From Micromonospora sp. Llam0 (GTDB taxonomy: Bacteria > Actinomycetota > Actinomycetes > Mycobacteriales > Micromonosporaceae), in contig NZ_RJJY01000001.1 in assembly GCF_003751085.1 (NCBI RefSeq), positions 496,001 to 560,000 on the forward strand: a stretch of 64,000 nt of DNA. The letters are read 5' to 3'. How positions within the stretch are numbered: the stretch's first letter is position 1; the number at the start of each line of letters is the position of its first letter. Under the pieces are notes generated by a model that saw nothing but the letters and a program-made list of their open reading frames with translations, was not told the DNA's origin and ran no database searches. Made by a program: the position numbers and the translations under genes. Below, in pieces: positions 9,177 to 18,340 of the stretch.

Positions 9177-10184
9177 ATGCGCCTCTGGACACCCGTACCC
9201 CGGCGACTGGCGTTGGTCGCGGCGGCCCTCCTCGCGCTCACCGCCTGCGGTGACGGCGGCGGCGGTACGGCCGGCGGGCCGGTCGATCCGGCCGACCTTG
9301 TCGCGCTCGAGGGCGAACAACGAAGCGTCACGGTCGGGGTGCTGCGCCAGCCGCACCTGTCCCATCCGCTGTTCTACGACCGGTTCCTTCCGGAGAACGT
9401 CACCCTGGACATCGTCCCGTTCGCCAACTCCACCGAGATCAAGAATGCGGTGGTCAGTGGGGATCTCACGTTCGGCGTCACCGGCATCACCGCCGCGCTG
9501 CAGGGGGCGGCGAACGCCGAGCCGGTCGTGGTGGTCGCCGCGGCGGCCGACGGCGGCTCGGCGATCGTCGCTGGCGAGGAGTCCGGCATCGGCGACGTCG
9601 CCGACCTGCGGGGCAAGCGGATCGGCTACGTACCCGGGTCGGCCCAGGACATCCTGCTGCGGCTCACCCTCACCGACGCCGGTATCGACCCGGCGACCGA
9701 CGTCGACCTGGTCAACGTGCAGTTCGCCGACATGCCGGCGGCGCTGGCCCGGGGCGACATCGACGCGTTCTCCGGTGCCGAGACCGGTCCGTCGGATGCC
9801 CTGGTGCGGGGCGGATCAGTGGTGGTGACCAAGCCGTACGACACCGCCATGGGCAAGATCAACATCATCATGGCGACCAGTGAGTCGGTGATCGCCGCCG
9901 ATCCCGAGCTGGTTCAGGCCATGGTCGAGGTGCACGCCAGGGCGACCGAATACATGCGCGACAACCCGGACGTCTGGGCCGAGGCCGTCGTCGACAAGTA
10001 CGGATTCAGCGCCGAGTCCCTCGAACTCGCCGTGCCCAACATCGAGCTGCGCTGGCAGATCGACGACGACTACCAGGCACAGACCCGGGTCCTCGGCGAG
10101 CAGCAGTTCGAGCTCGACCAGATCCAGGGCGAGCCCGACTACGAGCGCTTCATCGACCCGTCGTTCGTGCAGGAGCTGATGTGA
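9177..10184 (+). CDS. ABC importer substrate-binding lipoprotein, NMT1/SsuA/TauA type
   Basis: The 335-residue lipoprotein delivers an unknown small solute to the permease and ATPase encoded next. The signal peptide ends in a lipobox, LLALTAC with Cys24. The mature part has the two-lobed type-II binding-protein pattern of the NMT1/taurine/sulfonate/nitrate group, for example FANSTEIKNAVVSGDLTFGVTG and LRGKRIGYVPGSAQDILL. I chose ATG at 9177, preceded by GGGGAGCC, over an upstream in-frame start that would bury the signal peptide. The palindrome at 9132 suggests GntR control. Candidates for the substrate include alkylsulfonates, taurine, nitrate or pyrimidine precursors; the sequence does not decide. 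Confidence 0.88.
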   Translation: MRLWTPVPRRLALVAAALLALTACGDGGGGTAGGPVDPADLVALEGEQRSVTVGVLRQPHLSHPLFYDRFLPENVTLDIVPFANSTEIKNAVVSGDLTFGVTGITAALQGAANAEPVVVVAAAADGGSAIVAGEESGIGDVADLRGKRIGYVPGSAQDILLRLTLTDAGIDPATDVDLVNVQFADMPAALARGDIDAFSGAETGPSDALVRGGSVVVTKPYDTAMGKINIIMATSESVIAADPELVQAMVEVHARATEYMRDNPDVWAEAVVDKYGFSAESLELAVPNIELRWQIDDDYQAQTRVLGEQQFELDQIQGEPDYERFIDPSFVQELM

Positions 10185-10221
10185 GTACCGGGCAACGACC
10201 GAACAGCACTGGAGGCAACTC

Positions 10222-11004
10222 GTGAACCAGCTGCGGAACTGGCGTACCGTCGCGCTGGCGATCCCCGTACCGGTGCTGTTGCTGATTTTCTGGGAACTCG
10301 TGGTGCGCGGTGACCTGGTGGCCAACCTGCCCGGCCCGGTGGAGGTCTTCACCCAGTTCGGCGAACTCCTCGGTGGTCGGCTCGCCTTCGACGCCCCGCT
10401 GGGTGAGCACATCTGGCAGAGCGCCCGCCGAGTCCTCACCGGCTTCGGCATCGCCTGCCTGATCGCCGTACCGCTGGGCGTTCTGATGGGACGGTCACCG
10501 CGACTCTCGTCGCTGCTCGACCCCACCGTCAACCTGCTGCGACCGATTCCGGTCACCGCGTGGGCGCCGCTGATGGTGGTGATCGTCGGCATCGGCTCGA
10601 AGAGCGCCATCGTCCTGATCGTGATCGCGACGTTCTACCCGGTGCTGCTGAACACGATCGCCGGGGTACGGAACGTGCCGCCGCGACTGCTGGAGGCGGC
10701 CGCGATGCTCGGCACCGCCCGACACCGGGTGCTCTGGCAGGTGGTGCTTCCGGCGGCCCTGCCCAGCGTCTTCGCCGGCATGCGGATCGGGCTCGGGTTC
10801 GCCTGGGTGATCGTGGTCGTCGGTGAGACTGTCGGCGTCCAGACCGGACTCGGCGCCCTGATCACCCAGGCCTGGCAGGTCAGCCGGACCGATCTGATCA
10901 TCACCGGGATGCTGGTCATCGGACTTGCCGGGTTCCTGTCCGACAAGGGCATGTCCGCACTGTGGCGGCTGGCCCTGCGCAACCGGCCGCTGGGCAGCAG
11001 CTGA
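10222..11004 (+). CDS. ABC importer permease, SsuC/TauC type
   Basis: The 260-residue inner-membrane permease of the BPD_transp_1 family has about six membrane helices. The ATPase-contacting EAA loop is visible in LLEAAAMLGTARHRVLWQVV followed by LPAALPSVFAGMRIGLG. GTG at 10222 is preceded by GGAGG (ACTGGAGGCAACTC). It begins 37 bases after the binding-protein stop and ends 31 bases before the ATPase start, giving a complete three-gene importer. Confidence 0.9.
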   Translation: MNQLRNWRTVALAIPVPVLLLIFWELVVRGDLVANLPGPVEVFTQFGELLGGRLAFDAPLGEHIWQSARRVLTGFGIACLIAVPLGVLMGRSPRLSSLLDPTVNLLRPIPVTAWAPLMVVIVGIGSKSAIVLIVIATFYPVLLNTIAGVRNVPPRLLEAAAMLGTARHRVLWQVVLPAALPSVFAGMRIGLGFAWVIVVVGETVGVQTGLGALITQAWQVSRTDLIITGMLVIGLAGFLSDKGMSALWRLALRNRPLGSS

Positions 11005-11035
11005 GCCGGCCATCCACCAGCAACGAGGAGGAACC

Positions 11036-11860
11036 ATGCCGACAGCCACCGACCCGGTGACCGCGCCGGTCACCACGGCGGTCTCCTGCCGAGGACTCGG
11101 CAAGACGTACCCCGGTAGCCGCGGCCGAACGGTCGAAGCCCTGCGGGACATCGACCTGGACATCGCCGAGGGCGAGTTCGTCTGCATCGTCGGTGCCAGC
11201 GGCTGCGGCAAGAGCACGCTGCTGCGGCTGGTCGCTGGCTTCGAGCCGGTCACCGCCGGGTCGCTCACCGTACGCGACCGGCCGGTCCGGGCTCCGGGAC
11301 CCGACCGGGGAGTGGTCTTCCAGGACTACGGGCTTTTCCCCTGGCTGACGGTAGCCGGCAACATCGGGTACGGCCCTCGGCAACGCGGTGTCAGCCGCGC
11401 CGAGACCCGCCGCGTCGTCGAACGCTACTTGGAGCTGGTGCAGCTGGGGAAGTTCGCCGACCGGTTCCCCCACCAGCTCTCCGGCGGGATGCAGCAGCGG
11501 GTGGCGATCGCCCGGGTGCTCGCCAACGATCCGGCCGTGCTGCTGATGGACGAGCCGTTCGGCGCGCTCGACTCGCTCACCCGGGAGAAACTTCAGCTGT
11601 CGTTGCTGCAGATCTGGCAACAGGTCCGGTCCACCGTGCTGTTCATCACCCACAGCGTGGAGGAAGCGGTACTGCTCGCCGACCGGGTGGTGGTGATGAG
11701 CGGCGGCCCCAACCACGGCGTACCCGGCCATGTCGCCGAGGTCAGCTCGATCGACCTGCCGCAACCGCGGGACGTCACCTCACCGGAGTTCAACCAGATG
11801 AAGCGGCACCTGCTCGACGTGGTGCATCGGGAGGTCGCGGCCGGCGCCGCCGAAACCTGA
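11036..11860 (+). CDS. ABC importer ATP-binding protein, SsuB/TauB type
   Basis: The 274-residue ATPase energises the importer. It has Walker [10 protein letters not shown] at 53-61, a Q-loop ([15 protein letters not shown], with the FPWLT typical of the taurine/nitrate/sulfonate branch), the signature [14 protein letters not shown] from residue 148 and Walker [16 protein letters not shown] at 11036 directly follows GAGGAGGAACC, a strong ribosome-binding site; an upstream in-frame ATG would overlap the permease gene and was rejected. A strong bidirectional hairpin follows. Confidence 0.92.
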   Translation: MPTATDPVTAPVTTAVSCRGLGKTYPGSRGRTVEALRDIDLDIAEGEFVCIVGASGCGKSTLLRLVAGFEPVTAGSLTVRDRPVRAPGPDRGVVFQDYGLFPWLTVAGNIGYGPRQRGVSRAETRRVVERYLELVQLGKFADRFPHQLSGGMQQRVAIARVLANDPAVLLMDEPFGALDSLTREKLQLSLLQIWQQVRSTVLFITHSVEEAVLLADRVVVMSGGPNHGVPGHVAEVSSIDLPQPRDVTSPEFNQMKRHLLDVVHREVAAGAAET

Positions 11861-11929
11861 CGCCCGCACCGGAACTGACGGCCAGACCGGCCGGAGGGCC
11901 GGCCACCCGCCCGCCGGTCGAGCCTGGCC

Positions 11930-11969
11930 GGAGGGCGGGCCCCGACGTCGTTGTCGGGGCCCGCCCTCC
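11930..11969. terminator. Bidirectional terminator between the ABC operon and the symporter operon
   Basis: A perfect 17-bp stem (GGAGGGCGGGCCCCGAC and its complement) has a 6-nt loop GTCGTT. It sits between two convergent operons, the importer ending at 11860 and the symporter ending at 12002, so it could serve both strands. Confidence 0.85.
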
Positions 11970-12001
11970 GGGGCTGTCCGGGATCGGAAAGACGGTCCGG
12001 A

Positions 12002-13687
12002 TCAGGCCGAGTCGCCGGTGGAGCCGGCCGGCACGGTGCGGCGGGCAGCCGGGTAACGGATGCTCTCCACCATCTCGGAGATCTCCTCCGGCGGCGGTGC
12101 CGTCATCTTCGACACGACGATCGTGACGATGAAGTTGACGATCGCACCGATGGTGCCGATGGCCTCCGGGCTGATGTCGAAGATGTGCGGGTTCGCCGAA
12201 GTGCCGAACACCTCCAATGTGTAGATCATGTACGTGGCGGTGAACGCCATACCGGACACCATGCCGGCCGCGGCACCGGTCGCGTTACATCGTTTCCAGA
12301 AGATGCCGAGCACGATGATCGGGAAGAAGCTCGCGGCGGCGAGACCGAACGCGAACGCCACCACCTGGGCCACGAACGCCGGCGGGTTGATACCGGCGTA
12401 GACCGCGATCAGTACCGCCAGGCCCATGGCGATCCGGCCGGCGAGCAGTCGCTGCTTGTCCGTCGAGTCCCGCTTCACCCGGCGGAAGTACAGGTCGTGC
12501 GAGAACGACGAGGAGATGACCAGCAGCAGACCGGCGGCGGTCGACATCGCGGCCGCCATGCCGCCGGCGGCCACCAGACCGACGATCGGTGCCGGCAGGC
12601 CGGCGATCTCCGGACTGGCCAGCACCAGGATGTCGTTGTTGACGATCAGGTCGGCCCCGGACGTCGGGCTGTTGCTGACCGTCTGGATCGTCTGCGCGTT
12701 CTCGTTTACCGAGACCAGCCCGGTCGCCGCCCAGTTCTCGATCCATCTGGGCAACGAGTCCGCCGCTACGCCGTTGACGTCCTGCAGCAGGTTCAGCTTG
12801 GTGAACGCGCCCACCGCCGGAGCGGTGGTGTAGAGCAGCGCGATGAAGAACAGCGCCCAGAACGCCGAGTAGCGGGCGCCCCGGACGGTCTTCGTCGTGT
12901 AGAACCGGATTATGACGTGCGGAAGACCGGCGGTACCGATCATCAGTGACATCGTCACCAGGAACACGTCGATCTGCGGTCTGGCGGAGAACGCCTCGGT
13001 GAACTGGCTCAGCCCCATCTGGGTGCTGAGTGCGTTGAGTTCGCCGAGAATCTGACCGAAGGTGACCTGCGGGATCGGCAGTCCGGTCATCTGCTGTGCC
13101 ACCGCGATCGCCGGGATCAGGTAGGCGATGATGAGCACCGTGTACTGCGACACCTGGGTCCAGGTGATGCCCTTCATGCCACCGAGCACCGCGTACGCGA
13201 AGATGATCAGCGCCGCGACGATGACACCGCCGGTGATGTCCAGCCCGAGGAACCGGCTGAACACGATGCCGCCGCCGCGCATCTGTCCGACGACGTACGT
13301 GAAGGAGATGATGATCGCGGCCACGGCGGCGATCGTCCGTACGGTCTCCGAGTAGCGGTCGCCGACGAACTCCGGGACCGTGAACTTGCCCCACTTACGC
13401 AGGTAGGGGGCGATGAGCAGAGCCAGCAGTACGTAGCCGCCGGTCCAGCCCATCAGGTAGATGGAACCGTCCGAACCGAGGAACGCGATCAGACCGGCCA
13501 TCGAGATGAACGACGCGGCCGACATCCAGTCGGCGGCGACGGCCGCACCGTTGGCGACGGTCGGGATTCCCTGACCGGCCACGTAGAAGCCGGTTGTTTC
13601 CTTGACCCGGCTGCGCCAGGCGATGCCGAGGTAGAGAGCGAAGGTGAGGATGATGAAGCCGAGCGTCCAGCCCTGGATCTGGGTCAC
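12002..13687 (-). CDS. actP: Sodium:solute symporter, acetate permease (ActP) type
   Basis: The 561-residue carrier of the SSS family has about 13 membrane helices. Family features include FYVAGQGIPTVANGAAVAAD near the N-terminus, then WMSAASFISMAGLIAFLGSDG and the central GGMAAAMSTAAGLLLVISSS segment. This region holds the sodium-site residues in the family. The VAGQ/ANGAAVAADWMSAASF pattern is that of the acetate/short monocarboxylate branch rather than the proline branch. Its start overlaps the DUF4212 gene by four bases, and such pairs are typical for this carrier type. Substrate is probably acetate or another short carboxylate, by family only. Confidence 0.88.
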   Translation of the reverse strand: MTQIQGWTLGFIILTFALYLGIAWRSRVKETTGFYVAGQGIPTVANGAAVAADWMSAASFISMAGLIAFLGSDGSIYLMGWTGGYVLLALLIAPYLRKWGKFTVPEFVGDRYSETVRTIAAVAAIIISFTYVVGQMRGGGIVFSRFLGLDITGGVIVAALIIFAYAVLGGMKGITWTQVSQYTVLIIAYLIPAIAVAQQMTGLPIPQVTFGQILGELNALSTQMGLSQFTEAFSARPQIDVFLVTMSLMIGTAGLPHVIIRFYTTKTVRGARYSAFWALFFIALLYTTAPAVGAFTKLNLLQDVNGVAADSLPRWIENWAATGLVSVNENAQTIQTVSNSPTSGADLIVNNDILVLASPEIAGLPAPIVGLVAAGGMAAAMSTAAGLLLVISSSFSHDLYFRRVKRDSTDKQRLLAGRIAMGLAVLIAVYAGINPPAFVAQVVAFAFGLAAASFFPIIVLGIFWKRCNATGAAAGMVSGMAFTATYMIYTLEVFGTSANPHIFDISPEAIGTIGAIVNFIVTIVVSKMTAPPPEEISEMVESIRYPAARRTVPAGSTGDSA

Positions 13688-14025
13688 TTCTCTCCCCCTT
13701 CCGCCTGTCGCTCACTGACACCGAACTGGTCGTCCATCCGGTCCATCATCTTGGCGTAGACCAGAATCAGAATCACAAACGTGTAGATCGATCCCTGCTG
13801 GGCGAACCAGAACCCCAGTGGGAAACCGAGAATCTCGATGTTGTTCAACGGCTGGATCAGCAGGATTCCGAAGACGAACGAGACGACGAACCAGATGGCG
13901 AGCAGGATGACCATGAGGCGCAGATTCTTGCGCCAGTACTCCTGGCGCCAGCCGTTGTCCGGTGGCGACGTCGTCGGTGGCGGTTCCCCGCCACCGGCGT
14001 TCTTATCGGGGGTCACGTCAGTCAC
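13684..14025 (-). CDS. DUF4212 small membrane subunit of the solute symporter
   Basis: The 113-residue protein has a Pro-rich cytosolic N-terminus and two membrane helices (MVILLAIWFVVSFVFGILLI and GSIYTFVILILVYAKMMDRM). It contains the DUF4212 hallmarks YWRKNLRLM and LGFWFAQQGSIY. DUF4212 proteins are encoded just before ActP-like symporters and are thought to act as a small subunit. The GTG start at 14025 is preceded by AGGAGG, a strong ribosome-binding site. The four-base ATGA overlap with actP implies translational coupling. Confidence 0.9.
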   Translation of the reverse strand: MTDVTPDKNAGGGEPPPTTSPPDNGWRQEYWRKNLRLMVILLAIWFVVSFVFGILLIQPLNNIEILGFPLGFWFAQQGSIYTFVILILVYAKMMDRMDDQFGVSERQAEGGEK

Positions 14026-14415
14026 TGTGGGGCCTCCTAGTCGTTATGGGAACGGCAGGTGACGGGCCATGGCGGGCGACCTGCCGGTCGCCGCGCCGCA
14101 GCTGTGCCGCTGTCCGATCCGCACCTCCGCGCTGGTCGGTCGAGACCGCCGACGGCTTGTGCGGTCGGTCACACCCTTAATCTGGGAAGAGAACGTGACC
14201 CGGCCCGGACAGGCAATAGTTGATCTGCCTTACGCCGGGTTGGGGCGGTGAACGGTCTACCTGGGCCTGCGAGCGGTCGGCAGGTGTGGACGAGCGGAGG
14301 AGCGTCGCCCGGTTCGCACGTTTTGTGGTGACTATCTGGCCGTCCAGCGGCCCCGCCCGACCACTCACCGATTGCCGGCTGGGTCACACCAGGGTTCCCG
14401 GCCTAGCATCCGGAC
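14026..14415. other. Divergent intergenic region, 390 bases
   Basis: This stretch separates the symporter operon (leftward) from a small membrane protein gene (rightward) and must hold both promoters. I see no convincing gene, repeat array or strong palindrome. Short open frames here lack ribosome-binding sites and recognisable products. Just before the rightward gene, TAGCAT at 14403-14408 ends 7 bases before the ATG, which would fit a leaderless transcript. Confidence 0.5.
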
Positions 14416-14829
14416 ATGGCTGACACCGCATCCACCGCCGCCCCTGCCCGTCGGCGCATCCTGCACGCCGGCAGCCTCGGCATGATCGTCGGCGGCCTGC
14501 TCGCGCTGGTCGGCTCATTGCTCCCCTGGGTGATCACCCCGTTCGGGTCGCTCTCCGGCACCGCCGGTCCCGGCCTGTGGACGCTGTCCGCCGGCTTCAT
14601 CGCCGTCGCGGGCGCGCTGCTGCCGTACCGCAAGGTGGCCATCGCGCACGCCCTGCTGCCCGGGCTGGCGGTCGCCGTCATCATCGGCTGGCAGGCCGCC
14701 CGGCTGATCTACCTGAGCTCGACCACCGACAGCTGGGGGCAGCTGATGCCCGGCATCGGGATGGTCATGGTGGCTGGCGCCGCGGTCGTACTGCTGCGTA
14801 CCGCGATCCGGCTGATCTCGATCCGCTGA
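14416..14829 (+). CDS. Small four-helix membrane protein, unknown function
   Basis: The 137-residue protein has a short charged N-terminus and about four hydrophobic helices (MIVGGLLALVGSLLPWVI, WTLSAGFIAVAGALLPY, ALLPGLAVAVIIGWQAARLIY and GMVMVAGAAVVLLRTAI). I recognise no catalytic motif; similar short, GC-encoded membrane proteins are widespread in Micromonosporaceae. No clear ribosome-binding site precedes the ATG, but a -10-like TAGCAT lies 7 bases upstream, so the message may be leaderless. It is followed 108 bases later by another small membrane protein on the same strand. Confidence 0.65.
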   Translation: MADTASTAAPARRRILHAGSLGMIVGGLLALVGSLLPWVITPFGSLSGTAGPGLWTLSAGFIAVAGALLPYRKVAIAHALLPGLAVAVIIGWQAARLIYLSSTTDSWGQLMPGIGMVMVAGAAVVLLRTAIRLISIR

Positions 14830-14937
14830 CGACCCGGTCGGCCGGCCACCGGCTGGCCGCTGAGCAGCGACGGAAGACCGGCGGCGGGCGACCGAACGTA
14901 CGGTGTTGATCTCCGTCGGAGCTGGGAGACTGAGCCG

Positions 14938-15354
14938 GTGACCTACCCCAACCCCTACCAGTCGGGGCCGCAGCAGCCGATGCCGGCCTCCGGGCAGCCG
15001 TACCAGGGGCAGCCGTACCAGGGGCAGCCGTACCAGCCGGGCGGCTACGCCCCCGTTCCGGGCCAGGGCCCGGCGGTGCCGAAGTCCGCTGGCGCGGCCG
15101 TGGCCCTGGAACTGGTGCCCGGCCTGTTCGGGATCTTCGGCATCGGCAACATCTACGCCGGCAAGATGGCGACCGGCATCGTGCTGATGGTCTCGTTCTG
15201 GGTGTTCTTCTGGATCAACGTCCTGCTCACGTTCATCGTGATCGGCTGGATCACCCTGCCGATGACCTGGGTGGCCTATCTGGTGGCCGGCCCGGTCCTG
15301 GCGCTGCGGGCGACCGAGAGGTACAACTCGCAGCTGCTGTCCGGCCACCGCTGA
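14938..15354 (+). CDS. TM2-like small membrane protein with Pro/Gln-rich repeated N-terminus
   Basis: The 138-residue protein begins with a Pro/Tyr/Gln-rich cytosolic tail containing QPYQG in perfect tandem (three 15-base units near 14996-15040), then a hydrophobic region with two to three helices. The GLFGIFGIGNIYAGK segment resembles the glycine-rich turn of TM2-domain proteins, and MVSFWVFFWINVLL and LPMTWVAYLVAGPVLALRA follow. GTG at 14938 has GGGAG upstream. Pro-rich tails with membrane anchors are common among actinobacterial envelope proteins; no function can be assigned. Its stop codon lies inside the terminator hairpin. Confidence 0.7.
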   Translation: MTYPNPYQSGPQQPMPASGQPYQGQPYQGQPYQPGGYAPVPGQGPAVPKSAGAAVALELVPGLFGIFGIGNIYAGKMATGIVLMVSFWVFFWINVLLTFIVIGWITLPMTWVAYLVAGPVLALRATERYNSQLLSGHR

Positions 15355-15379
15355 CCGGCGGCGGGAAACCGCCGCCGGT
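15354..15379. terminator. Terminator between convergent genes
   Basis: An 11-bp perfect stem, ACCGGCGGCGG at 15354-15364 and its complement at 15369-15379, has a GAAA tetraloop. It starts on the last base of the TM2-like gene and lies before the end of the leftward exporter operon, so it may work for both. Confidence 0.8.
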
Positions 15380-15409
15380 CAGTCGCCGGTCGACCAGTCG
15401 ACCTGTCGG

Positions 15410-16024
15410 TCAGTGGTCCGGCAGCGTCTCCGCTGCGGGCCGCAGCGGGCAGCCACGCACCGTGTACGCCACCAGCCCGGCCAGCGCCAGCAGCGTCGCG
15501 CAGACTGTGGCGGCGGTGGTCCCGGTTGGCTGGATCAGCCATGCGCCCACCTGCATCCGCAGCTGCTCACTCGGCCCCATCCACGGCATGATCGCGATCA
15601 GGGTCCAGGTCAGCGGCGCGATCCAGGACAGCGCGGCACCGAGCAGCGTGGCGCAGAGCGCGGTCAACCCGAGCAGACCGGCCGTGTTGCGTACCACCAC
15701 GTCGAGCGGCTCGAACCGGGCCTCGGTCATCGTGGTGACCAGCAGCAGCGCGACGACCGCGACGGCGGTCAGCAGCAGGTGAACAGCGCGGCGGACCGGC
15801 CAGCGGGCCGAGGCGGAGTGGTCCAGGGTGTCGTCGGCGCCGCTGAGCGTGGTGCCGAGCGCGACCGCCGCGATCAGCACGACGACACTGATCATCCGGG
15901 TGTTGACGGTCTGCCCGTCGGAGAAGTGCGGCCAGGTGACCCAGGTCAGCGCGACGGTGCCGATCGCGATGACCGCGGCGAGGGGCACCCGGCGCGACCG
16001 CAGGTAGAGACTGACGAACCTCAC
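15410..16024 (-). CDS. Membrane protein, third component of the sigma-linked ABC-2 exporter operon
   Basis: The 204-residue protein has about six predicted helices and no soluble domain. It starts with GTG at 16024 overlapping the permease stop by four bases, so it is co-translated with the exporter. Its helices (for example LLLTAVAVVALLLVTTM and TAATVCATLLALAGLVAY) and lack of motifs suggest an accessory permease subunit, comparable to short ABC-2 partners. I do not recognise a named family. It is the last gene of the five-gene operon beginning with the sigma factor at 19725. Confidence 0.6.
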   Translation of the reverse strand: MRFVSLYLRSRRVPLAAVIAIGTVALTWVTWPHFSDGQTVNTRMISVVVLIAAVALGTTLSGADDTLDHSASARWPVRRAVHLLLTAVAVVALLLVTTMTEARFEPLDVVVRNTAGLLGLTALCATLLGAALSWIAPLTWTLIAIMPWMGPSEQLRMQVGAWLIQPTGTTAATVCATLLALAGLVAYTVRGCPLRPAAETLPDH

Positions 16025-17433
16025 TGGTCGCCCGCCATCAGGAGCGCTTCGAACCGGTCGTAGTCACAGACGAGGGCCGCCGCGCGGGCCTGCCCGACGA
16101 GTTGGCGCTGCTGATCCGCCGGCAGCGCGGTCAGCGCCTGGTGCGCCGCATCGATCTTCTGCTGGTCTTGGGGCCGCCACCAGTCCTGCGGCTGCGGCGG
16201 CCCGCCGGTCAGCCAGGCCGTCGCCACCGCCTCCGGCTGGAAGGGCGCATAGTCGACAGCGTAAGCCACCTGGCCGGTTGCGCCGCCGCTGTCGCGGCAC
16301 TCCTGCGACCACACCGACGCCAGCAAGTCCGTCCGGAAGTCCCCGTCGCTGAGATCGACCTTCCCGCTCGAGGTGATGCTGGGGAACCTGAAGACCAGGG
16401 TGTCCGCGTCATGTCGCACCGCTGGCTGCTCCGGTGCCGCGTACGCGTCCATTCGCGCGGTCTCCTCCGCGCGTACCGGCGGGTTCGGCAGCTTGGCCGC
16501 CGCGAGCGCGAGCACCTCGCGGACCGGCCCGACGAGGTCGGGCAGCAGCGCCGCATGCACCTTGCGGACACATACCGGCGGGCCGTCGTCGTCGCAGACC
16601 AGCTCGGCGGCGGCGGGGTCGACGACAGCCGCCCCGTAGTAGCCGCCGGTGGGCAGCAGCGGCACCGCCACCGCGGCGCCGAGCACCGCGGGCAGCACCG
16701 CAACGGCGAGTACGCTGCGGCGTGCGGCGCCGATCAGCAGCAGCGCGGTGCCGGACAGCGCGGCCAACCACATGGCCTGCAGCGCGCTGACCGAGGCCGG
16801 GAGGGTCTGCAGGTCGTCGAGGCCGCCAGGGAACGCCGGAGTGAGCAGCAACGCGGACGGATCTGGGCGGGCCTTGACGAAGTTGGCGTCGTAGCCCGAC
16901 ATCGAGACGAAATCCGGCAGCAGCGCCACCACGGCGAACCCGACGACGGCGAGCACCGGCGCGGTGACGATCCGGGGCACGGCCCGACCCGCGGCCATGC
17001 CGAGCCAACTGGCGGCGACCATGCCCAGCGCGCCGACCGCAATCATGCCGAACACGGTGGGGGAGAGGTAGGCAGCGGTCGGTGCCACCCAGATCGCCCC
17101 GACTGCGGCGGCCAGCAGGTACACCACCACCATGGTGGCGGCGAACCCGACGGTGAGCGGAAGGATCCGCTGCCAGCGCGGGCGCACCGTAGTGGCGAAC
17201 AACTCACCTACGCGACTGCGCCGGTCGCGGCGACCGAGCCAGGCGCCGCCGGCCAGCGCCAGCGGGATCAGCAACAGCAGCGATCCCCGGCTGTAGAGGG
17301 CCAGCTGGGTCCACCGTCCCGCGAAGAACTCGGTCGACGTCAGCGTGAACACCGCGCCGACCACGAGGAGCAGCAGGGCGATGCCGGGTACGGCCGACCG
17401 GCGTAGCTCCGTCTTCATGATTCGCCCGGTCAT
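16021..17433 (-). CDS. ABC-2-type exporter permease with large extracytoplasmic domain
   Basis: The 470-residue membrane protein has an N-terminal cluster of about six helices (from AVPGIALLLLVVGAVFTL to AMWLAALSGTALLLIGA). A further helix near residue 260 leads to a roughly 200-residue hydrophilic C-terminal region with paired cysteines (ELVCDDDGPPVCVRK). The start is ATG at 17433 (MTGRIMKTELRRS), overlapping the ATPase stop by four bases; the frame stays open further upstream but that part is antisense-like shadow of the ATPase gene. Together with the ATPase it probably exports a lipid, peptide or antibiotic-like compound; the cargo is unknown. Confidence 0.75.
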   Translation of the reverse strand: MTGRIMKTELRRSAVPGIALLLLVVGAVFTLTSTEFFAGRWTQLALYSRGSLLLLIPLALAGGAWLGRRDRRSRVGELFATTVRPRWQRILPLTVGFAATMVVVYLLAAAVGAIWVAPTAAYLSPTVFGMIAVGALGMVAASWLGMAAGRAVPRIVTAPVLAVVGFAVVALLPDFVSMSGYDANFVKARPDPSALLLTPAFPGGLDDLQTLPASVSALQAMWLAALSGTALLLIGAARRSVLAVAVLPAVLGAAVAVPLLPTGGYYGAAVVDPAAAELVCDDDGPPVCVRKVHAALLPDLVGPVREVLALAAAKLPNPPVRAEETARMDAYAAPEQPAVRHDADTLVFRFPSITSSGKVDLSDGDFRTDLLASVWSQECRDSGGATGQVAYAVDYAPFQPEAVATAWLTGGPPQPQDWWRPQDQQKIDAAHQALTALPADQQRQLVGQARAAALVCDYDRFEALLMAGDQ

Positions 17434-18233
17434 GCTGGCACCTTCCCTCGGTACGCGCGCAGCAGCGCCGAGTAGCCGCGTTCGGTGGCGCTGTCCCCGG
17501 CGTCGCCGGCGCTGCCCTGCGCGGCCAGTTCGCCGCTGGTGCCCTGCCAGACCAGCTGGCCCTCGTTGACCAGCACCACGTCGGTGCAGGCTGCGGCGAC
17601 GTCCTCGACCAGGTGGGTGGAGACCAGCACGCAGCTGTCCGAGCCGATCTCGCGCAGCAGCTCCCGGAAGTCCAGGCGCTGTTCCGGGTCGAGCCCGACG
17701 GTCGGCTCGTCGAGCAGCAGCACCTCCGGGTCGTTGACGATCGCCTGGGCGATCCCGGCCCGGCGCAGCATCCCGCCGGAGAGCGTCTTCAACTTGGAGT
17801 CGGCCCGGCTGGTCAGCCCGACCCGGTCGACGGCCCGCTGCACGGCACCGGGAACGGCGGCCTTCGGCATCTCCTTCAGCCAGGCCATGTACTCGACGAA
17901 CTCCCGCACCGTGAAGCGCGGGTAGAAGCCGAAATGCTGCGGCAGGTAGCCCAGATGCTGCCGAACCCGACGCAGGTCCGCCCGACCGGTCACGTCCTCG
18001 CCGAGCAGGGTCAGCCGGCCGCCGGCCGGCTTCAGCACCGTCGCGAGGGCCCGCATCAGGGTCGTCTTCCCGGCGCCGTTCGGGCCGAGCAGGCCGTGCA
18101 CGCCGGTGCCCAACGCCAGGTCCAGCCCGTTGACGGCAAGGTGCCGGCCGGCCCGGACGACCAGACGTTCGGCGTGCACCGCCCACGCGTACGTGGGGGG
18201 TGCGGTCTCTGCCGCGCTGACCGCACGCATCAT
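17430..18233 (-). CDS. ABC exporter ATP-binding protein
   Basis: The 267-residue ATPase is of the ABC-2/drug-efflux type. Walker A is GPNGAGKTT, the signature is LSGGMLRRAGIAQAI and Walker B is VLLLDEPTVGLDP, followed by the His-switch segment VLVSTHLVEDVAAAC. ATG at 18233 is preceded by AAGGAGAG at good spacing; a TTG and a further ATG flank it, so the exact start may shift by one codon. The signature has methionine and leucine at positions often occupied by Q and Q/R, a common variation in this branch. It lies about 107 bases after the anti-sigma gene. Confidence 0.9.
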   Translation of the reverse strand: MMRAVSAAETAPPTYAWAVHAERLVVRAGRHLAVNGLDLALGTGVHGLLGPNGAGKTTLMRALATVLKPAGGRLTLLGEDVTGRADLRRVRQHLGYLPQHFGFYPRFTVREFVEYMAWLKEMPKAAVPGAVQRAVDRVGLTSRADSKLKTLSGGMLRRAGIAQAIVNDPEVLLLDEPTVGLDPEQRLDFRELLREIGSDSCVLVSTHLVEDVAAACTDVVLVNEGQLVWQGTSGELAAQGSAGDAGDSATERGYSALLRAYRGKVPA

Positions 18234-18340
18234 CAATCTCTCCTTCGGTGGGAACTCATGGTGCCTGGCGGATCACCGCCAGGTGGGGAAGATGTGAGCC
18301 GACCGGCCGACCGTGCGTCCGACCGGCCGGCGTCGCGGAG

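Noticed and set aside
14996..15040. Tandem 15-base units that might suggest a CRISPR or regulatory repeat
   Set aside because: They are in-frame codons for QPYQG in the tail of a membrane protein, with no spacers or cas genes.
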